From an uncultured Eubacteriales bacterium (GTDB lineage: Bacteria > Bacillota > Clostridia > Oscillospirales > CAG-272), in contig CAKTAA010000013.1 in NCBI GenBank assembly GCA_934526185.1, forward strand, positions 1 through 39,500: a stretch of 39,500 nt of DNA, given 5' to 3'. The position numbers and the translations under genes are program-made. Positions 16,001 through 23,643 of the stretch are shown here, piece after piece. A model generated the notes under the pieces. It did not search any database, was not told where the DNA came from, and saw nothing but the letters and a program-made list of their open reading frames with translations. How positions within the stretch are numbered: the stretch's first letter is position 1; every line of letters starts with the position of its first letter.

Positions 16001-17743
16001 TGCTCCGTCAAGCAATTCGTAAAAGGCGTCGATATCAAACATACCCTTGCCGCAGAAAATGCCCTCACCGAACAGATTCATAGGAATGTCATACGCCGCA
16101 GATGCATAAATATCGTTTCCCGAAACGCCGGCAAGCAGCCGTGTAAAACCAGTCAGTCGTGAAGCTGCAAGCGCGGTTGACATTTTTGGTTGTAAAATTG
16201 CGTACCCAGCTACGACTTTTCCGCGTTCCCGATCAATTTCCGGTTTGTTCAGGGGATGCAGAAAAACCGAAACCATTTCCCGTACCGCTCCGATAGTCAG
16301 GTCCGTATCGGCATCCAGCGTCAGCACATATCGGGTATCCTTCAGCAGCGTATCCGTCCCCGCGCGGCATTCCAGACCGGTCATGCGTTTAACCCCGGCA
16401 AGTCCTTTTAAATAACGTACCAGCTCCAAAACGGCTCCTCGTTTTCTTTCCCAACCCATGAATTTTTTCTCACCGGAGCAATAGGTGCGTTTGCGGACAA
16501 AAAGACAGAATTTTTCTCCGTATATCCAGTTTAGTGCCGCAACGCGGGATTTCGCATAAGACAGTATTTCATCATCGCCCACTACCGCAGCGCTGTCCGC
16601 CTCCTTATAATCCCCCAATATGCCGAATGCTGTGTTTTCTTCACGGTTTCTCAAATAAAACATTTCCAACCGATCAAAAAGCGATCCGTCCTTTTCCTTC
16701 CCCATTAACAGCGTCGTAATAACAACCAGCGTTTTTGCCTCAGCAGGTATTGAGTTCAGCTCTATTTTAGGTACTGGTTCCGCTTGATAACAGGTGGAAA
16801 AAAACATATCTGTGAAGTTTTTCGCGAGCGCATACAGAGGCAGAACGAGCAGCAGTCCCAAAGTCACGATCAGCCATAGACGTCCCTCTCCGCAAAACAC
16901 AAAAAATCCCCAGAAGGGTACAGCAAAGAGGAAAAGCAGTACAGTAAAATATGCAGGTCTGACATCGGATCTGTTCCGCAGAAGATACCACCCGATGTTT
17001 CGTTTTTTCTCCGCCTTTGCCGACTCTGCTAAACCGTAAAGCTCAGATACCATCTGATACGGTGATTTTCTGTTTCTATGCGCCATGCGCCGGACTGCAC
17101 GGCGGTATGTCTCCTTGGTTTCGGGAACACACTTCGGATAGGTCCCCGCCGGATCCTTCAGCAGTATCTGTTCGACCGGTGAAAACGTCTCATACAATTG
17201 TGTCGGATCCGCATCTTTGATGCGGAACAATGACTGAATGCTGTGGCCGACCATTCGTTCCGCTGCCTCCGATTCGTCGGACAAGCTGGCGGATATTTTT
17301 CTGATCAGCTTACCGACCAATATGGCATACAGCACACATATTTCATTCTCACTAAGCGAAAAATCCAGAGACTGAAGAAATGCAAACAAGCTTTTTTCTT
17401 CATATAAATAATCATAATCCTCAAGATATTTTTGAAGTATATGACAGATACGTGGTATTTTGCGGCCAGAGATCCGGACGGCAGGGACTTTGATACGTGG
17501 ATTCAAATTCTGAAAGACCGTGCGATAACTTTCGTCTATTGCATAATGATTGGTCAGCACCCATTTTATGCTGATACGGTTAATGCCGGTCTCAGCAGTC
17601 TGCGCCCTTTTATAGGCTTGCCGAATAGCCCGCATAGACCGGCTTACTTTCCTTTTGTAACCGGAAAGAGACCGCGGCGTCTCCGGATGCTTCTCTGTTC
17701 CGTTATTGGTTGTACGTTTTTCATCCATAGTAAACAACAGCAT
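10040..17743 (-). CDS. Cyclic beta-glucan synthase-type protein (GT84-glucoamylase-like-GH94)
   Basis: The protein has 2567 residues, near the size of Brucella/Rhizobium Cgs/NdvB. The ATG has GGAGG five bases upstream. Two membrane helices lie at about 265-320, followed by a GT84 glycosyltransferase with LTLDADTDL (about 474) and RLHRWVRGD (about 624), and further membrane helices at 665-745 and 800-850. A glucoamylase-like domain (about 900-1300) includes GVSESAFFEFD and FMAHHLGMSMAAL. The C-terminal half is GH94: HWWHEIRGERPGS, then GGGDWNDGMN (about 2244) with the expected catalytic Asp, then GGWSWYTGAASW (about 2465). In Cgs, GT84 extends a beta-1,2-glucan from UDP-glucose and the GH94 phosphorylase domain controls chain length before cyclisation. 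Whether this product is cyclic cannot be seen. The hairpin at 9947-9991 probably ends the transcript. Confidence 0.88.
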   Translation of the reverse strand: MLLFTMDEKRTTNNGTEKHPETPRSLSGYKRKVSRSMRAIRQAYKRAQTAETGINRISIKWVLTNHYAIDESYRTVFQNLNPRIKVPAVRISGRKIPRICHILQKYLEDYDYLYEEKSLFAFLQSLDFSLSENEICVLYAILVGKLIRKISASLSDESEAAERMVGHSIQSLFRIKDADPTQLYETFSPVEQILLKDPAGTYPKCVPETKETYRRAVRRMAHRNRKSPYQMVSELYGLAESAKAEKKRNIGWYLLRNRSDVRPAYFTVLLFLFAVPFWGFFVFCGEGRLWLIVTLGLLLVLPLYALAKNFTDMFFSTCYQAEPVPKIELNSIPAEAKTLVVITTLLMGKEKDGSLFDRLEMFYLRNREENTAFGILGDYKEADSAAVVGDDEILSYAKSRVAALNWIYGEKFCLFVRKRTYCSGEKKFMGWERKRGAVLELVRYLKGLAGVKRMTGLECRAGTDTLLKDTRYVLTLDADTDLTIGAVREMVSVFLHPLNKPEIDRERGKVVAGYAILQPKMSTALAASRLTGFTRLLAGVSGNDIYASAAYDIPMNLFGEGIFCGKGMFDIDAFYELLDGAFPEETVLSHDFLEGLRLRTAYVPEIELTDSIPKTPLSFYDRLHRWVRGDVQALRFSGRTVRNAENKKIPNPVGGAARFLIRDNVRRALCMPSSVAALILLSLLDFPHAWYAVLSASAYLWFPFAAFLVSHLAEGRTSVFCRRFSSGVPAPLPHIFAETVYQFCALAYQASVTLDAVIRALFRMLISHRHMLAWVTAGENDARQRPKNSVWIHYRRMWFSSLAGLLLIGFGYLPGKLIGMAWVAAPAVFAYLSRPLTRKADVKKNRDYSAVYERYAADIWKYFEKYVTEGDHYLPPDNIQLIPELTVAHRTSPTNIGLYLMCVLAARDFSFLSTGEMYERLDRTLVTIENMEKWKGHLYNWYDTETLELLGEPYISTVDSGNFICTLICLKEGLKTYMAEDTRLAELYGRIEALISETDFRVLYHDKKALFYLGYQPMKAVYSENYYDFYMSEARSASYYAVSSGIVPKKNWRMLSRKITEKKHRIGCLSWTGTAFEYFMPCLWLPTPPGSFPDEALSFAFEMQRQKTIAINRTGVAPQRIYGVSESAFFEFDREMNYQYRAFGVQSLGLKRGLNKDAVIAPYASFLMLARGGDAIDDIFDNLDSMERFGAYGKYGFYDALDFTKRRVGDGAAIVRSFMAHHLGMSMAALANARFENIFQRRFFSDAQMAAGSELLEEKVPVEAQAHERSTSAYIPDKVRFSTEDEVKTEEITGEEGIRFAVLSNTQARLIATNLGHVYLEYGKISISYPDFSMAEPLKGLQCIFYANGRIYHTAAVCGGDSDGRFAFTSSVCAVRYTARYEKDGVEAAVEFQVYPEKNMIEAAAEISGVTGEVRCLLYFQPVLSGREYHTHPAFSKLFLETEYDAENGLLCFRRRKREAGTKEYFLVVRGTGGERSAAGSAEGLLQPQFGERDIEKLLQTNLTVSAPACMEPIAAYRLSTEADLSGHASFAYHLSAAHTRERALEQFASEEERESLKSETCSVIRKISGILPSDEPVLRLMLSAVCLGKTVQGELTGKGNLTQHALWRHGISGDYPVIAVAITEPRSLRPHNTEVASSLIRAHKYLTVCGVALDLVFMIDETDRYHSPVFHDMEELIEINGMSHFKNSSKGIFLLNRTEKEGEFYEMLFRAAECSLDLSGEQAVADANEKLSAVFRGDYLSGLQIICRRAFQHSEGGMTDKEKASEDAVQRDQSRTDLKTEGGSFEDDGSSFVVEKEKVSRPWSYLLTSPNFGTLLTQNSIGCTWYENASKKRLTAWSNDSYTTENGERILLRVFRDKSEKSYTDYDLCAVSDRVKYKAGAAVYTGEIHEQKFTIVFEVTATVAARLYAKIVQIRLTVIRTEMEIHAAVLYFAEPVMGESLRQKRLIQVEKHGSALVVSNRLEQTWKMNDMILFMPEEPAPILYTKLSEAFPYKTAEDKPAAVCGKEILLGNRDSYTAAFVLCAARGRTAAEYIRSKYGTIDAVQRDVIQQAEEDEKLTCVFHLKSSVKALDVLFNEWLPRQTLRSRLYGRCGFYQSSGAYGFRDQLQDVLSMIYLKPNLAAAQIYRCAAHQYFEGDVQHWWHEIRGERPGSYHMGIRTRYSDDLLWLPYVAAEYVTTTGDKELLDKRIRYLLSPELGKHEAERFEYPSRSDEKESVYMHCVRALERSFRFGSHGLPLMGGGDWNDGMNHVGIGGKGESVWLAMFEMLVIRKFLPLCEMQKDYDGAEKYRGVYEQLKNAVNASAYNGSWYVRGFYDDGAPLGDQSCDECRIDLLPQSFSAIVNEADGGGVFSREHVDSALQEAVSQLWCPEDRVFRLFAPSFDKTEKDPGYIKGYLPGIRENGGQYTHAAIWGIWGLFAAGKDEQAFSILRAINPIDIAEDAQSAAKYQTEPYVLCGDVSYAKGYEGRGGWSWYTGAASWYYKVVLEKLIGYREEKNGFFMTPKLCGDFNAFQFEICKKETVYTVTVSRAKGGKADIISDGAHMEFLSPAFFPFDGGRHTVEMRIP

Positions 17744-17822
17744 AAAATCCTCCGTCTTGCCACGCAGTTTTAGAATTCATGCTGTTAGTTTTTTCAATTT
17801 TATAAAAAATATACTCAATTTT

Positions 17823-20171
17823 CTATGGATACACCAATATACGGTAAAAACTGTCAGACGTCTGAGGAATTTCCGCTTCTTCCAGCATCTGCACAAATGC
17901 CGGATCCGCCATTTCAAAAACGTCTTTATTTGCATAGATTACGTGCTGCCATGCTTTCTCTGGCAAATTTTCTTTTCCTGTGGCCGCCGATGTAAGAGTC
18001 ATGCCGAACATTTGTTTTATAATAGGCCCGTGGCTGCCAAAAATCATAATATCGGAAGCGGATGAAAAATCCTTTAAAAGCTGTCCATAGGTTCCTTCAG
18101 TTTCGCACGATGATGCCCCGGCATACAGAATCCGCGTATCTGAGCTTTCATTGGCAATTGACAGTGCCAAGACAGGATGCGTGGAGCGCGCCAGCTTGGT
18201 CTGCGGAAGCAGAGTAATTTTCAGCGTTTCAAAGGAAAAAGAAACCTCCGTCAATGCATTGTCAATATAATATACCGTTATTCCGTACTCGTGTGCCTTT
18301 TCCGCAATTGTACTGCAAATTCCTTCGTCCTTTTCATTTGCTGGCAGTGGCATATACAGATTTCGGAGAACCGTTTCCTGTGCAACGCGCTGGAAGGTCG
18401 CAATATGGCGGATATGTACATGTGTAATCACCCACGAATCGATCTCAACACAGCTTCCGGACAAAATGTTGTCCAACCCTGCTGATATCGCTTTATAGGA
18501 TCCGTCTGTAAAATCGCAGAGCAGTGCCTTTTCATTGCATTCTATGGAAATCAAATCGTTTTTCTTTACATTTTCATAGGTTACCGCAGCGATGTCCCTC
18601 TGTGTCTCCCGATAAGCAAACAGACATCCGGCAAACAGCACAGCTCCGCAAAGAAATCCAGCATATAAAGTCAGGATATTCTTTTTTCTAATCATAAAGG
18701 CGGCTGTAAGTACAAGAAAAGCTAAAAAAACGGGAAACGTAAAAGAGTAATTCGTAGAAACGAGCGCGTTAGGCAACGAAGAAAGTGCGGAAGAAATGGC
18801 ATAAACAGCCTCGGCGCACAAACTTATCACAGCTGCAAAGCCATTCGGCAGGACAGGAACGGTTGAGGTGAGAATCAACAGCGGCGCAGCATACATCAGC
18901 ACAGTCACCGGAACATTTAACAGAAGATTTGACAGCAGCGATATCAGTGAAAATTCGTGAAAGGTAAAAAGAAGCACAGGGAGCGTAAAAATAACTGCTG
19001 AAACCGTACAAATACAATTATTAAGGGCAGCTTTTAAGATTTTAAGCGGAAGCACACCTCCCGGCAGCTTTGACAGTAGACGGTCTCGCGTAGCGCCGCC
19101 AAGCAAAATGATTCCGACAGACGATAAAAAGGAGAGCTGCAGCCCCACATCAAAAACTGCAGCAGGTGAAACGAAGCATATTGCAGCCGCTGAGAAAAAG
19201 AGCGACGTTACGGAGTCCTGTCTGCCTCCCGCATAATAGGCTCCGTAATAAATCAGCCACATGATGCCGGAACGGAGGATCGATGGCGGAGCCCCGGTAA
19301 TGCCGATAAACGCCAGTATGCTTACCATCAGAACGGCATTTCTCAACTTCCGATGAAACGTTAACAATCTCAGAAAATACTCCAGTCCGCCGATAAGAAT
19401 AGACAAATGCATACCGCTGACGGCGAGCATGTGAGAAACGCCGAGACGTCTGAAATCCCTTTTAACTTCAGCCGAAAGATCGCCTCTGTCGCCAAGCAAA
19501 AGCGCTTTGGCCATGGCAGCCGTATCTTTGTCCAGATATTGAAGGAATGTCACAGAACAGGCGCTGCGCATCCTGTCAAACAGATATCCCAGCTCTTGAT
19601 GCGACGTTCCGATTACCTGGCATTCACTGTCCGACAGTGCAGCGGCTCCGAGATAAATTCCCCTGGAAAAATACCATAGTCGATAAGAGGCATCATATTC
19701 CTCCGATAAATAATCAATTTTGGCACGTACCACTATCGTTTCATATGCATCTGCGTCAAACGGAAAATCGGTTTCCAGCAAGCAGGAAAAGTCTGTTTTC
19801 TGATCGTCTATCCGGTTCACCCTGATTTTATAGGCTGCGCCGTAATCCTTATTGTACAGGATTTCAGTTACCGTAGCTTCCAAGGATGCCTCTCGTCCCG
19901 CATATTGGCAGATACCGGCGATTTTAATATCTTGCGTATAATAACAAATGACAAAAGCCAAAAGCGCCGCCGAAGCGACGCTGAGTATAAGACTGCTGTA
20001 CTGTTTGAGCCATCTGTATCTTCTGGCTGCTGCTGCAAAACCTGCCATCAAAGCAGCAGAAAGAACAGCAAATATGATTTTTGTAAATGACGGCAGATAA
20101 AAAGACAAGCAAATCAGGATTACAAAGGAACCGCAGGCCCATGCCAGAGGCCGACGCATCATCCCTTTCAT
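17823..20171 (-). CDS. comEC: ComEC/Rec2-type DNA uptake channel with degenerate metallo-beta-lactamase domain
   Basis: The protein has about 782 residues from ATG 20171; a TTG at 20192 and ATGs at 20162 and 20159 are alternatives. The N-terminal part has paired membrane helices and an OB-fold DUF4131 region. The central Competence domain (about 210-480) contains LAVSGMHLSILIGG and many helices, and forms the channel that passes single-stranded DNA. The C-terminal metallo-beta-lactamase-like domain (about 540-782) is degenerate. The usual HxHxDH appears as HVHIRH, with Asp replaced by Arg. The TGD metal-ligand strand reads YAGASS. HHGS reads GSHGP. Nuclease activity is therefore doubtful, while channel function may remain. 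It lies between the Ig-like lipoprotein and glucan synthase genes on the same strand. No other competence genes are in view. Confidence 0.88.
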   Translation of the reverse strand: MKGMMRRPLAWACGSFVILICLSFYLPSFTKIIFAVLSAALMAGFAAAARRYRWLKQYSSLILSVASAALLAFVICYYTQDIKIAGICQYAGREASLEATVTEILYNKDYGAAYKIRVNRIDDQKTDFSCLLETDFPFDADAYETIVVRAKIDYLSEEYDASYRLWYFSRGIYLGAAALSDSECQVIGTSHQELGYLFDRMRSACSVTFLQYLDKDTAAMAKALLLGDRGDLSAEVKRDFRRLGVSHMLAVSGMHLSILIGGLEYFLRLLTFHRKLRNAVLMVSILAFIGITGAPPSILRSGIMWLIYYGAYYAGGRQDSVTSLFFSAAAICFVSPAAVFDVGLQLSFLSSVGIILLGGATRDRLLSKLPGGVLPLKILKAALNNCICTVSAVIFTLPVLLFTFHEFSLISLLSNLLLNVPVTVLMYAAPLLILTSTVPVLPNGFAAVISLCAEAVYAISSALSSLPNALVSTNYSFTFPVFLAFLVLTAAFMIRKKNILTLYAGFLCGAVLFAGCLFAYRETQRDIAAVTYENVKKNDLISIECNEKALLCDFTDGSYKAISAGLDNILSGSCVEIDSWVITHVHIRHIATFQRVAQETVLRNLYMPLPANEKDEGICSTIAEKAHEYGITVYYIDNALTEVSFSFETLKITLLPQTKLARSTHPVLALSIANESSDTRILYAGASSCETEGTYGQLLKDFSSASDIMIFGSHGPIIKQMFGMTLTSAATGKENLPEKAWQHVIYANKDVFEMADPAFVQMLEEAEIPQTSDSFYRILVYP

Positions 20172-20184
20172 CACCGCTTTTGAC

Positions 20185-20206
20185 GCGCACAAAAACGGCT
20201 GTGCGC
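20185..20206. promoter_or_regulatory. Hairpin in the leader of comEC
   Basis: GCGCACA (20185-20191) and TGTGCGC (20200-20206) form a perfect seven-base-pair stem with an eight-base loop. It lies between the Ig-like lipoprotein gene and comEC, covers the TTG alternative start, and has no T run. It could reduce read-through or limit comEC translation. Confidence 0.35.
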
Positions 20207-20256
20207 TTCTCCCCCTTTACCTATTGTTTCATACGCAACACAACGCGAACCCGCTT

Positions 20257-22032
20257 TTATTGAGCAAACATGACTTCTGTATATGACGGCTTCCAGCCGC
20301 CGCCGAGGATAACTTGATCCTCCGCATTGTTAATATTGATTTCCCTGAGGTTTGTACATGCAGCAAAAGCCCAGTCTCCAATTTTGATCACAGTATTCGG
20401 CAGGAAAACACGTCTGATAGTTTCGTTTCCGAGAAACGCGTCAGCAGCTATGTTTTTCACCTCATATCCATCAATTTCGGCCGGTATTCTCATAATTTTG
20501 CGGGAGCCGTTATAGGACAGGACAGTAACGGCACCGTCGTTGATTTCATATTCGAAATCCCCGGCCTCGTTATCTTCGTCAGGCTCTACAAACACGCTGC
20601 ATATCGCCCGACGGCTGCCGTCTGCAGTTGTCGCCGTGACAAAGGTCTGACCAATGCCGACGGCTTCGAGTACGCCGTTCTCGACACAGACAACGTCTGT
20701 GTTTCCCGACGCCCACAATATTTCCTGATTCGTTGCATTCGCCGGACTGACAGATGCTGTCAGAAGCCATCTTTCGCCCTCCAACAGATACACACCGGTC
20801 TCGGAGAGCGAGATTCCCTCCACCGGTATATCACGTGCGCTAATCGTTACCTGACAATCAGCATGAAAATTTCCGTCCGACGATGTCGCCGTTACCGTTG
20901 CTGTGCCAATTCCGACGGCTCTGACAACACCAGCTTCTACAGTAGCGATGCTGCTGTCGGATGTTGTCCATACAACGGTTTTATCTGTTGCATTTTCCGG
21001 TTTTACCGTTGCGATCAGCGTCCCAGAATCACCGAGCCGCAGGCCCAGTGTGGTCTGACTAAGCCCAATTCCCGTAACCGGTTTTATCGGCGCCGGATTC
21101 ACAATGATTTGACAGCGTGCTTCCAGTATTCCGTTTTCCTCGGTCTCAACGCGCAGCAAAATCGTCGCCGTTCCCTCACGCACTGCCGTAACCTTGCCCT
21201 CCTCCACTGTCGCCACAGAAGAATCTGAGGAGATCCATTCCAGCTTTTGATTATTTGCTTCCTCAGGCTCAAATATATAGTTCAGCTCTATGGTTTCGCC
21301 TGCTGACACGTTCACTGTCTCTGACTGAAAAACGACCTTTTCCGCATCAATCGGTTCGATTTCCACCGTAATTTCACAGGATGCCGTTTTCATTCCGTCA
21401 ATTGTTGTAACGGTAACGGTCGCTTTGCCCTCGCTGACGCCAGTCAGAGTACCGTCCTCCACTTTTACAATCGATTCATCACTGGATTCCCATTTTAAAT
21501 TAGTATTAGTAGCATCCTCCGGCTCAATGGTAGCCGCAAGCGTTTCTGTTCCATCGACAAAGACTAAAAGCTCTTCCGCGTTCAGCGATACACCCGTCAC
21601 CGGCACGGAACGGACACTAATCTGACAGAAGGCCATATAACCGCCGTCCTTGGTTACAACTGTAACGGTTGCATTCCCAACGCCGACGGCGCTTACAGCT
21701 CCGTCCCCCGTGACGGACACAACGTCAGGTCTACTTGTTGTCCATATCAAACCAGTATTCGTAGCGTTTTCCGGTGCTATTTCCGTTTCAAGCGTCAATG
21801 TCTCCCCTACCTTCATGGCAAGACTGTCTGTTGCAAGCGAAATTCCGCTGACCCGCACTCTTTCCGGCGGCGTCACGTCTATAGCCTCCGCCCGCGGTGT
21901 CATCGTCACTGTATTATCTCCGGATTGAAAAGCTGTCAGATCAGCGGATGAACTCCGGCAGGAGCACAGTCCCGCTGCTATACCGAGAACGAATATAAAA
22001 GCCGCCGACAGGAATAATCTTTTGCACCGCAT
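20257..22032 (-). CDS. Lipoprotein with five Ig-like (Big_2) repeats and a leucine-rich C-terminus
   Basis: The protein has about 591 residues from ATG 22032, which has AAGGTGG six bases upstream; the frame reaches 22083 but that extension follows no ribosome site. The N-terminus is a signal peptide ending LGIAAGLCSC, a slightly unusual lipobox, so surface anchoring through Cys is likely. Five repeats of about 84 residues follow. Each has a GETLTL-like turn, a P.NAT(N/D) motif, a W.(S/T)S(D/R) strand and a G.(A/G)TVT strand, as in bacterial Ig-like group 2 domains. The last 80 residues resemble a BspA-type leucine-rich repeat (AFLGNETIRRVFLPNTVIKIG). Such proteins usually mediate adhesion or carbohydrate contact at the cell surface. 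A consensus promoter lies upstream. Confidence 0.88.
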   Translation of the reverse strand: MRCKRLFLSAAFIFVLGIAAGLCSCRSSSADLTAFQSGDNTVTMTPRAEAIDVTPPERVRVSGISLATDSLAMKVGETLTLETEIAPENATNTGLIWTTSRPDVVSVTGDGAVSAVGVGNATVTVVTKDGGYMAFCQISVRSVPVTGVSLNAEELLVFVDGTETLAATIEPEDATNTNLKWESSDESIVKVEDGTLTGVSEGKATVTVTTIDGMKTASCEITVEIEPIDAEKVVFQSETVNVSAGETIELNYIFEPEEANNQKLEWISSDSSVATVEEGKVTAVREGTATILLRVETEENGILEARCQIIVNPAPIKPVTGIGLSQTTLGLRLGDSGTLIATVKPENATDKTVVWTTSDSSIATVEAGVVRAVGIGTATVTATSSDGNFHADCQVTISARDIPVEGISLSETGVYLLEGERWLLTASVSPANATNQEILWASGNTDVVCVENGVLEAVGIGQTFVTATTADGSRRAICSVFVEPDEDNEAGDFEYEINDGAVTVLSYNGSRKIMRIPAEIDGYEVKNIAADAFLGNETIRRVFLPNTVIKIGDWAFAACTNLREININNAEDQVILGGGWKPSYTEVMFAQ

Positions 22033-22086
22033 CACTTGCCACCTTTTTCTATAACACAGGAATGATATAGCGTATCTTTCCAAAAT

Positions 22087-22115
22087 ATTATAACATATCT
22101 ATAAAACATTGTCAA
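22087..22115 (-). promoter_or_regulatory. Consensus sigma-A promoter of the Ig-like lipoprotein gene
   Basis: On the minus strand TTGACA (22110-22115), exactly 17 bases, TATAAT (22087-22092). Both hexamers are perfect. The -35 lies within GTCAATTGTTGAC (22111-22123), a GTCAA/TTGAC inverted repeat that could bind a repressor. Confidence 0.82.
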
Positions 22116-22307
22116 TTGTTGACGAAAGCTTTTATATTTTGCCCTGCCGGCATTTGCTCTGTTTATGTAAATTTCAGCGGCACTACCGATGCATTCCTTT
22201 CTTTTCGCTATGCAGATCAAATAAAAGGCGAATTAGGCTCTCAAAACAGGGGATAAAGCTTTCCTCCCGGATTTTTTAAGGATTTCCTGCATTGAGACAC
22301 ATTTAAC

Positions 22308-22690
22308 TTACTGAACCTCCTCAGCCTGCACCTTCACACCTTCAGCTTTTCTAATCAAGGCTTTGCTTCGACAAGATAAATGTCATCAAAGCCGCCTTCA
22401 AACGAAACGGTCAATATAAGATTTTTTTGAGTCAGATGCAGCGGGTATCCAATTTCTACAAGGACTTCCCTCTCCGCAGCCGCCCTGCTGCTTTTTCCCG
22501 CAACAGCGCTCCCGTCAACTGTGATCTCCCACTTGTCGGGCTATCCGCTGTTGCACGGATATCTTTGCCGGATCATCATTTCTCCCTGGCTGTCAAAAAT
22601 ACAGAAATGGACAGTTAAATGATACCCTTACTCCGGCACGGTTTCTCCGCGCTGCATCGTTTTTCCGGTTTTTATTCGATCCTCATCGTA
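22308..22690 (-). pseudogene. Decayed gene fragment, family not recognised
   Basis: One minus-strand frame carries protein-like sequence broken by stops. It reads DEDRIKTGKTMQRGETVPE, stop, GYHLTVHFCIFDSQGEMM..CNSG, stop, PDKWEITVDGSAVAGKSSRAAAE, then VLVEIGYPLHLTQKNL and GGFDDIYLVEAKP, stop. After a frameshift, LIRKAEGVKVQAEEVQ ends at a TAA (22308-22310). The beta-strand-like pattern suggests the C-terminal end of a larger protein, perhaps carbohydrate-active, but no family is recognised. The start and most of the gene are missing. The rest of the gap 22116-22794 shows nothing except a terminator at 22742. Confidence 0.5.
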
Positions 22691-22741
22691 TATTCAAGAT
22701 TTCCAGCGTGTTCTTTCTCCTTCTGAAACAGAGTTTAACGG

Positions 22742-22776
22742 AAAAAGCCCGGAACCTCACCTGTCGGAACCGGACT
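22742..22776 (-). terminator. Intrinsic terminator of the isomerase gene
   Basis: On the minus strand AGTCCGG pairs with CCGGGCT (seven pairs including one G-U), with further weak pairing in the loop, then TTTTT. It begins 18 bases after the stop codon. Confidence 0.65.
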
Positions 22777-22794
22777 TCTCCCGCTGTTCAATTT

Positions 22795-23643
22795 TTATGC
22801 TTCTATAAATCTCTTCAAATTTTTCAGACCCCACTCGATGCCCAGCAGATTGTCCTCAATGCCTTCGAATTCAATGGACACAAAACCGTCGTATCCCTTG
22901 CGCTTCAGCGTCTGAATGCTCTGGCTGATCCGTGCGTCGCCGTGGCCGATGATGGTGCCGCGCAGATAATCGCCGCTGCGTGTCTGAAACCAGCCGTCAC
23001 CCGGTGCTGTCCTGTCTCCGGCTCTGCGGAAGAAATCCTTCGCGTGGACATGGAACGCATACGGGCTCAAAATGCCGACGGATTTCCACGGATCCTCATC
23101 CGCGCACATGAAATTTCCCAAATCTACCAGCGCGCCGAAATTCGGATGTGCTACCGTATTGATTAACTTTTCTACCCGCGCTGCATCCTGCGAGAAAAAG
23201 CCGTGATTTTCCGTACATGTTTTGATGCCGAGCTGCTCCGCATATTTTGTGACCTCAAGGATTCCCTCAGCAAGACGGGGAAGCGCGTCGTCATAACCGA
23301 TAGAATATTTTCTGCCGCCGATACCGCCGGTTACATCGTGTCGCATGACGCCGACGCCGAGTCTGTGCGCAATATTGACCTCGTGCTGCAGACGTTTGAT
23401 TTCATCCTTCAAATCACCGTTGCTTCCATTGATAAAATCAGCGCCAACCGCATAACATACGGGCACCAGTCCCTTTTCCTGTATACGTGCATGAATTGCG
23501 TCAAGTTCTTTTTCGTTTCCGGTATACGAACCTTCTACGAACTCAATGCCGTCAAGTCCCAGCTCCGCCGTTTTATCAACGAGTGCAAGCATTCCCATGG
23601 AATTGTACCGGCCGAAGCTGTATGTGCTGACCGATATTTTCAT
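22795..23643 (-). CDS. Sugar phosphate isomerase/epimerase-type TIM barrel
   Basis: The protein has 282 residues, full length for the AP-endonuclease-2/IolE-like xylose-isomerase-type fold. Conserved barrel elements include KISVSTYSFG at strand 1, LDGIEFVEG, TENHG (about 145), FGALVDLGNF, HVHAKDFF (about 195), IGHGD and a final FVSIEFEG. The Glu, Asp, His and Glu residues at strand ends are those that bind the divalent metal in this family, which isomerises or epimerises sugars and inositol derivatives in the cytoplasm. The ATG has GGAGG nine bases upstream and a terminator follows. The gene stands alone, so the substrate cannot be inferred. A degraded possible carbohydrate gene lies just downstream. 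Confidence 0.87.
   Translation of the reverse strand: MKISVSTYSFGRYNSMGMLALVDKTAELGLDGIEFVEGSYTGNEKELDAIHARIQEKGLVPVCYAVGADFINGSNGDLKDEIKRLQHEVNIAHRLGVGVMRHDVTGGIGGRKYSIGYDDALPRLAEGILEVTKYAEQLGIKTCTENHGFFSQDAARVEKLINTVAHPNFGALVDLGNFMCADEDPWKSVGILSPYAFHVHAKDFFRRAGDRTAPGDGWFQTRSGDYLRGTIIGHGDARISQSIQTLKRKGYDGFVSIEFEGIEDNLLGIEWGLKNLKRFIEA

Noticed and set aside
20314..21228. 304-codon plus-strand open frame opposite the Ig-like repeats
   Set aside because: It is antisense to a repetitive gene, rich in Arg, Cys and Tyr, has no ribosome site and resembles no family.
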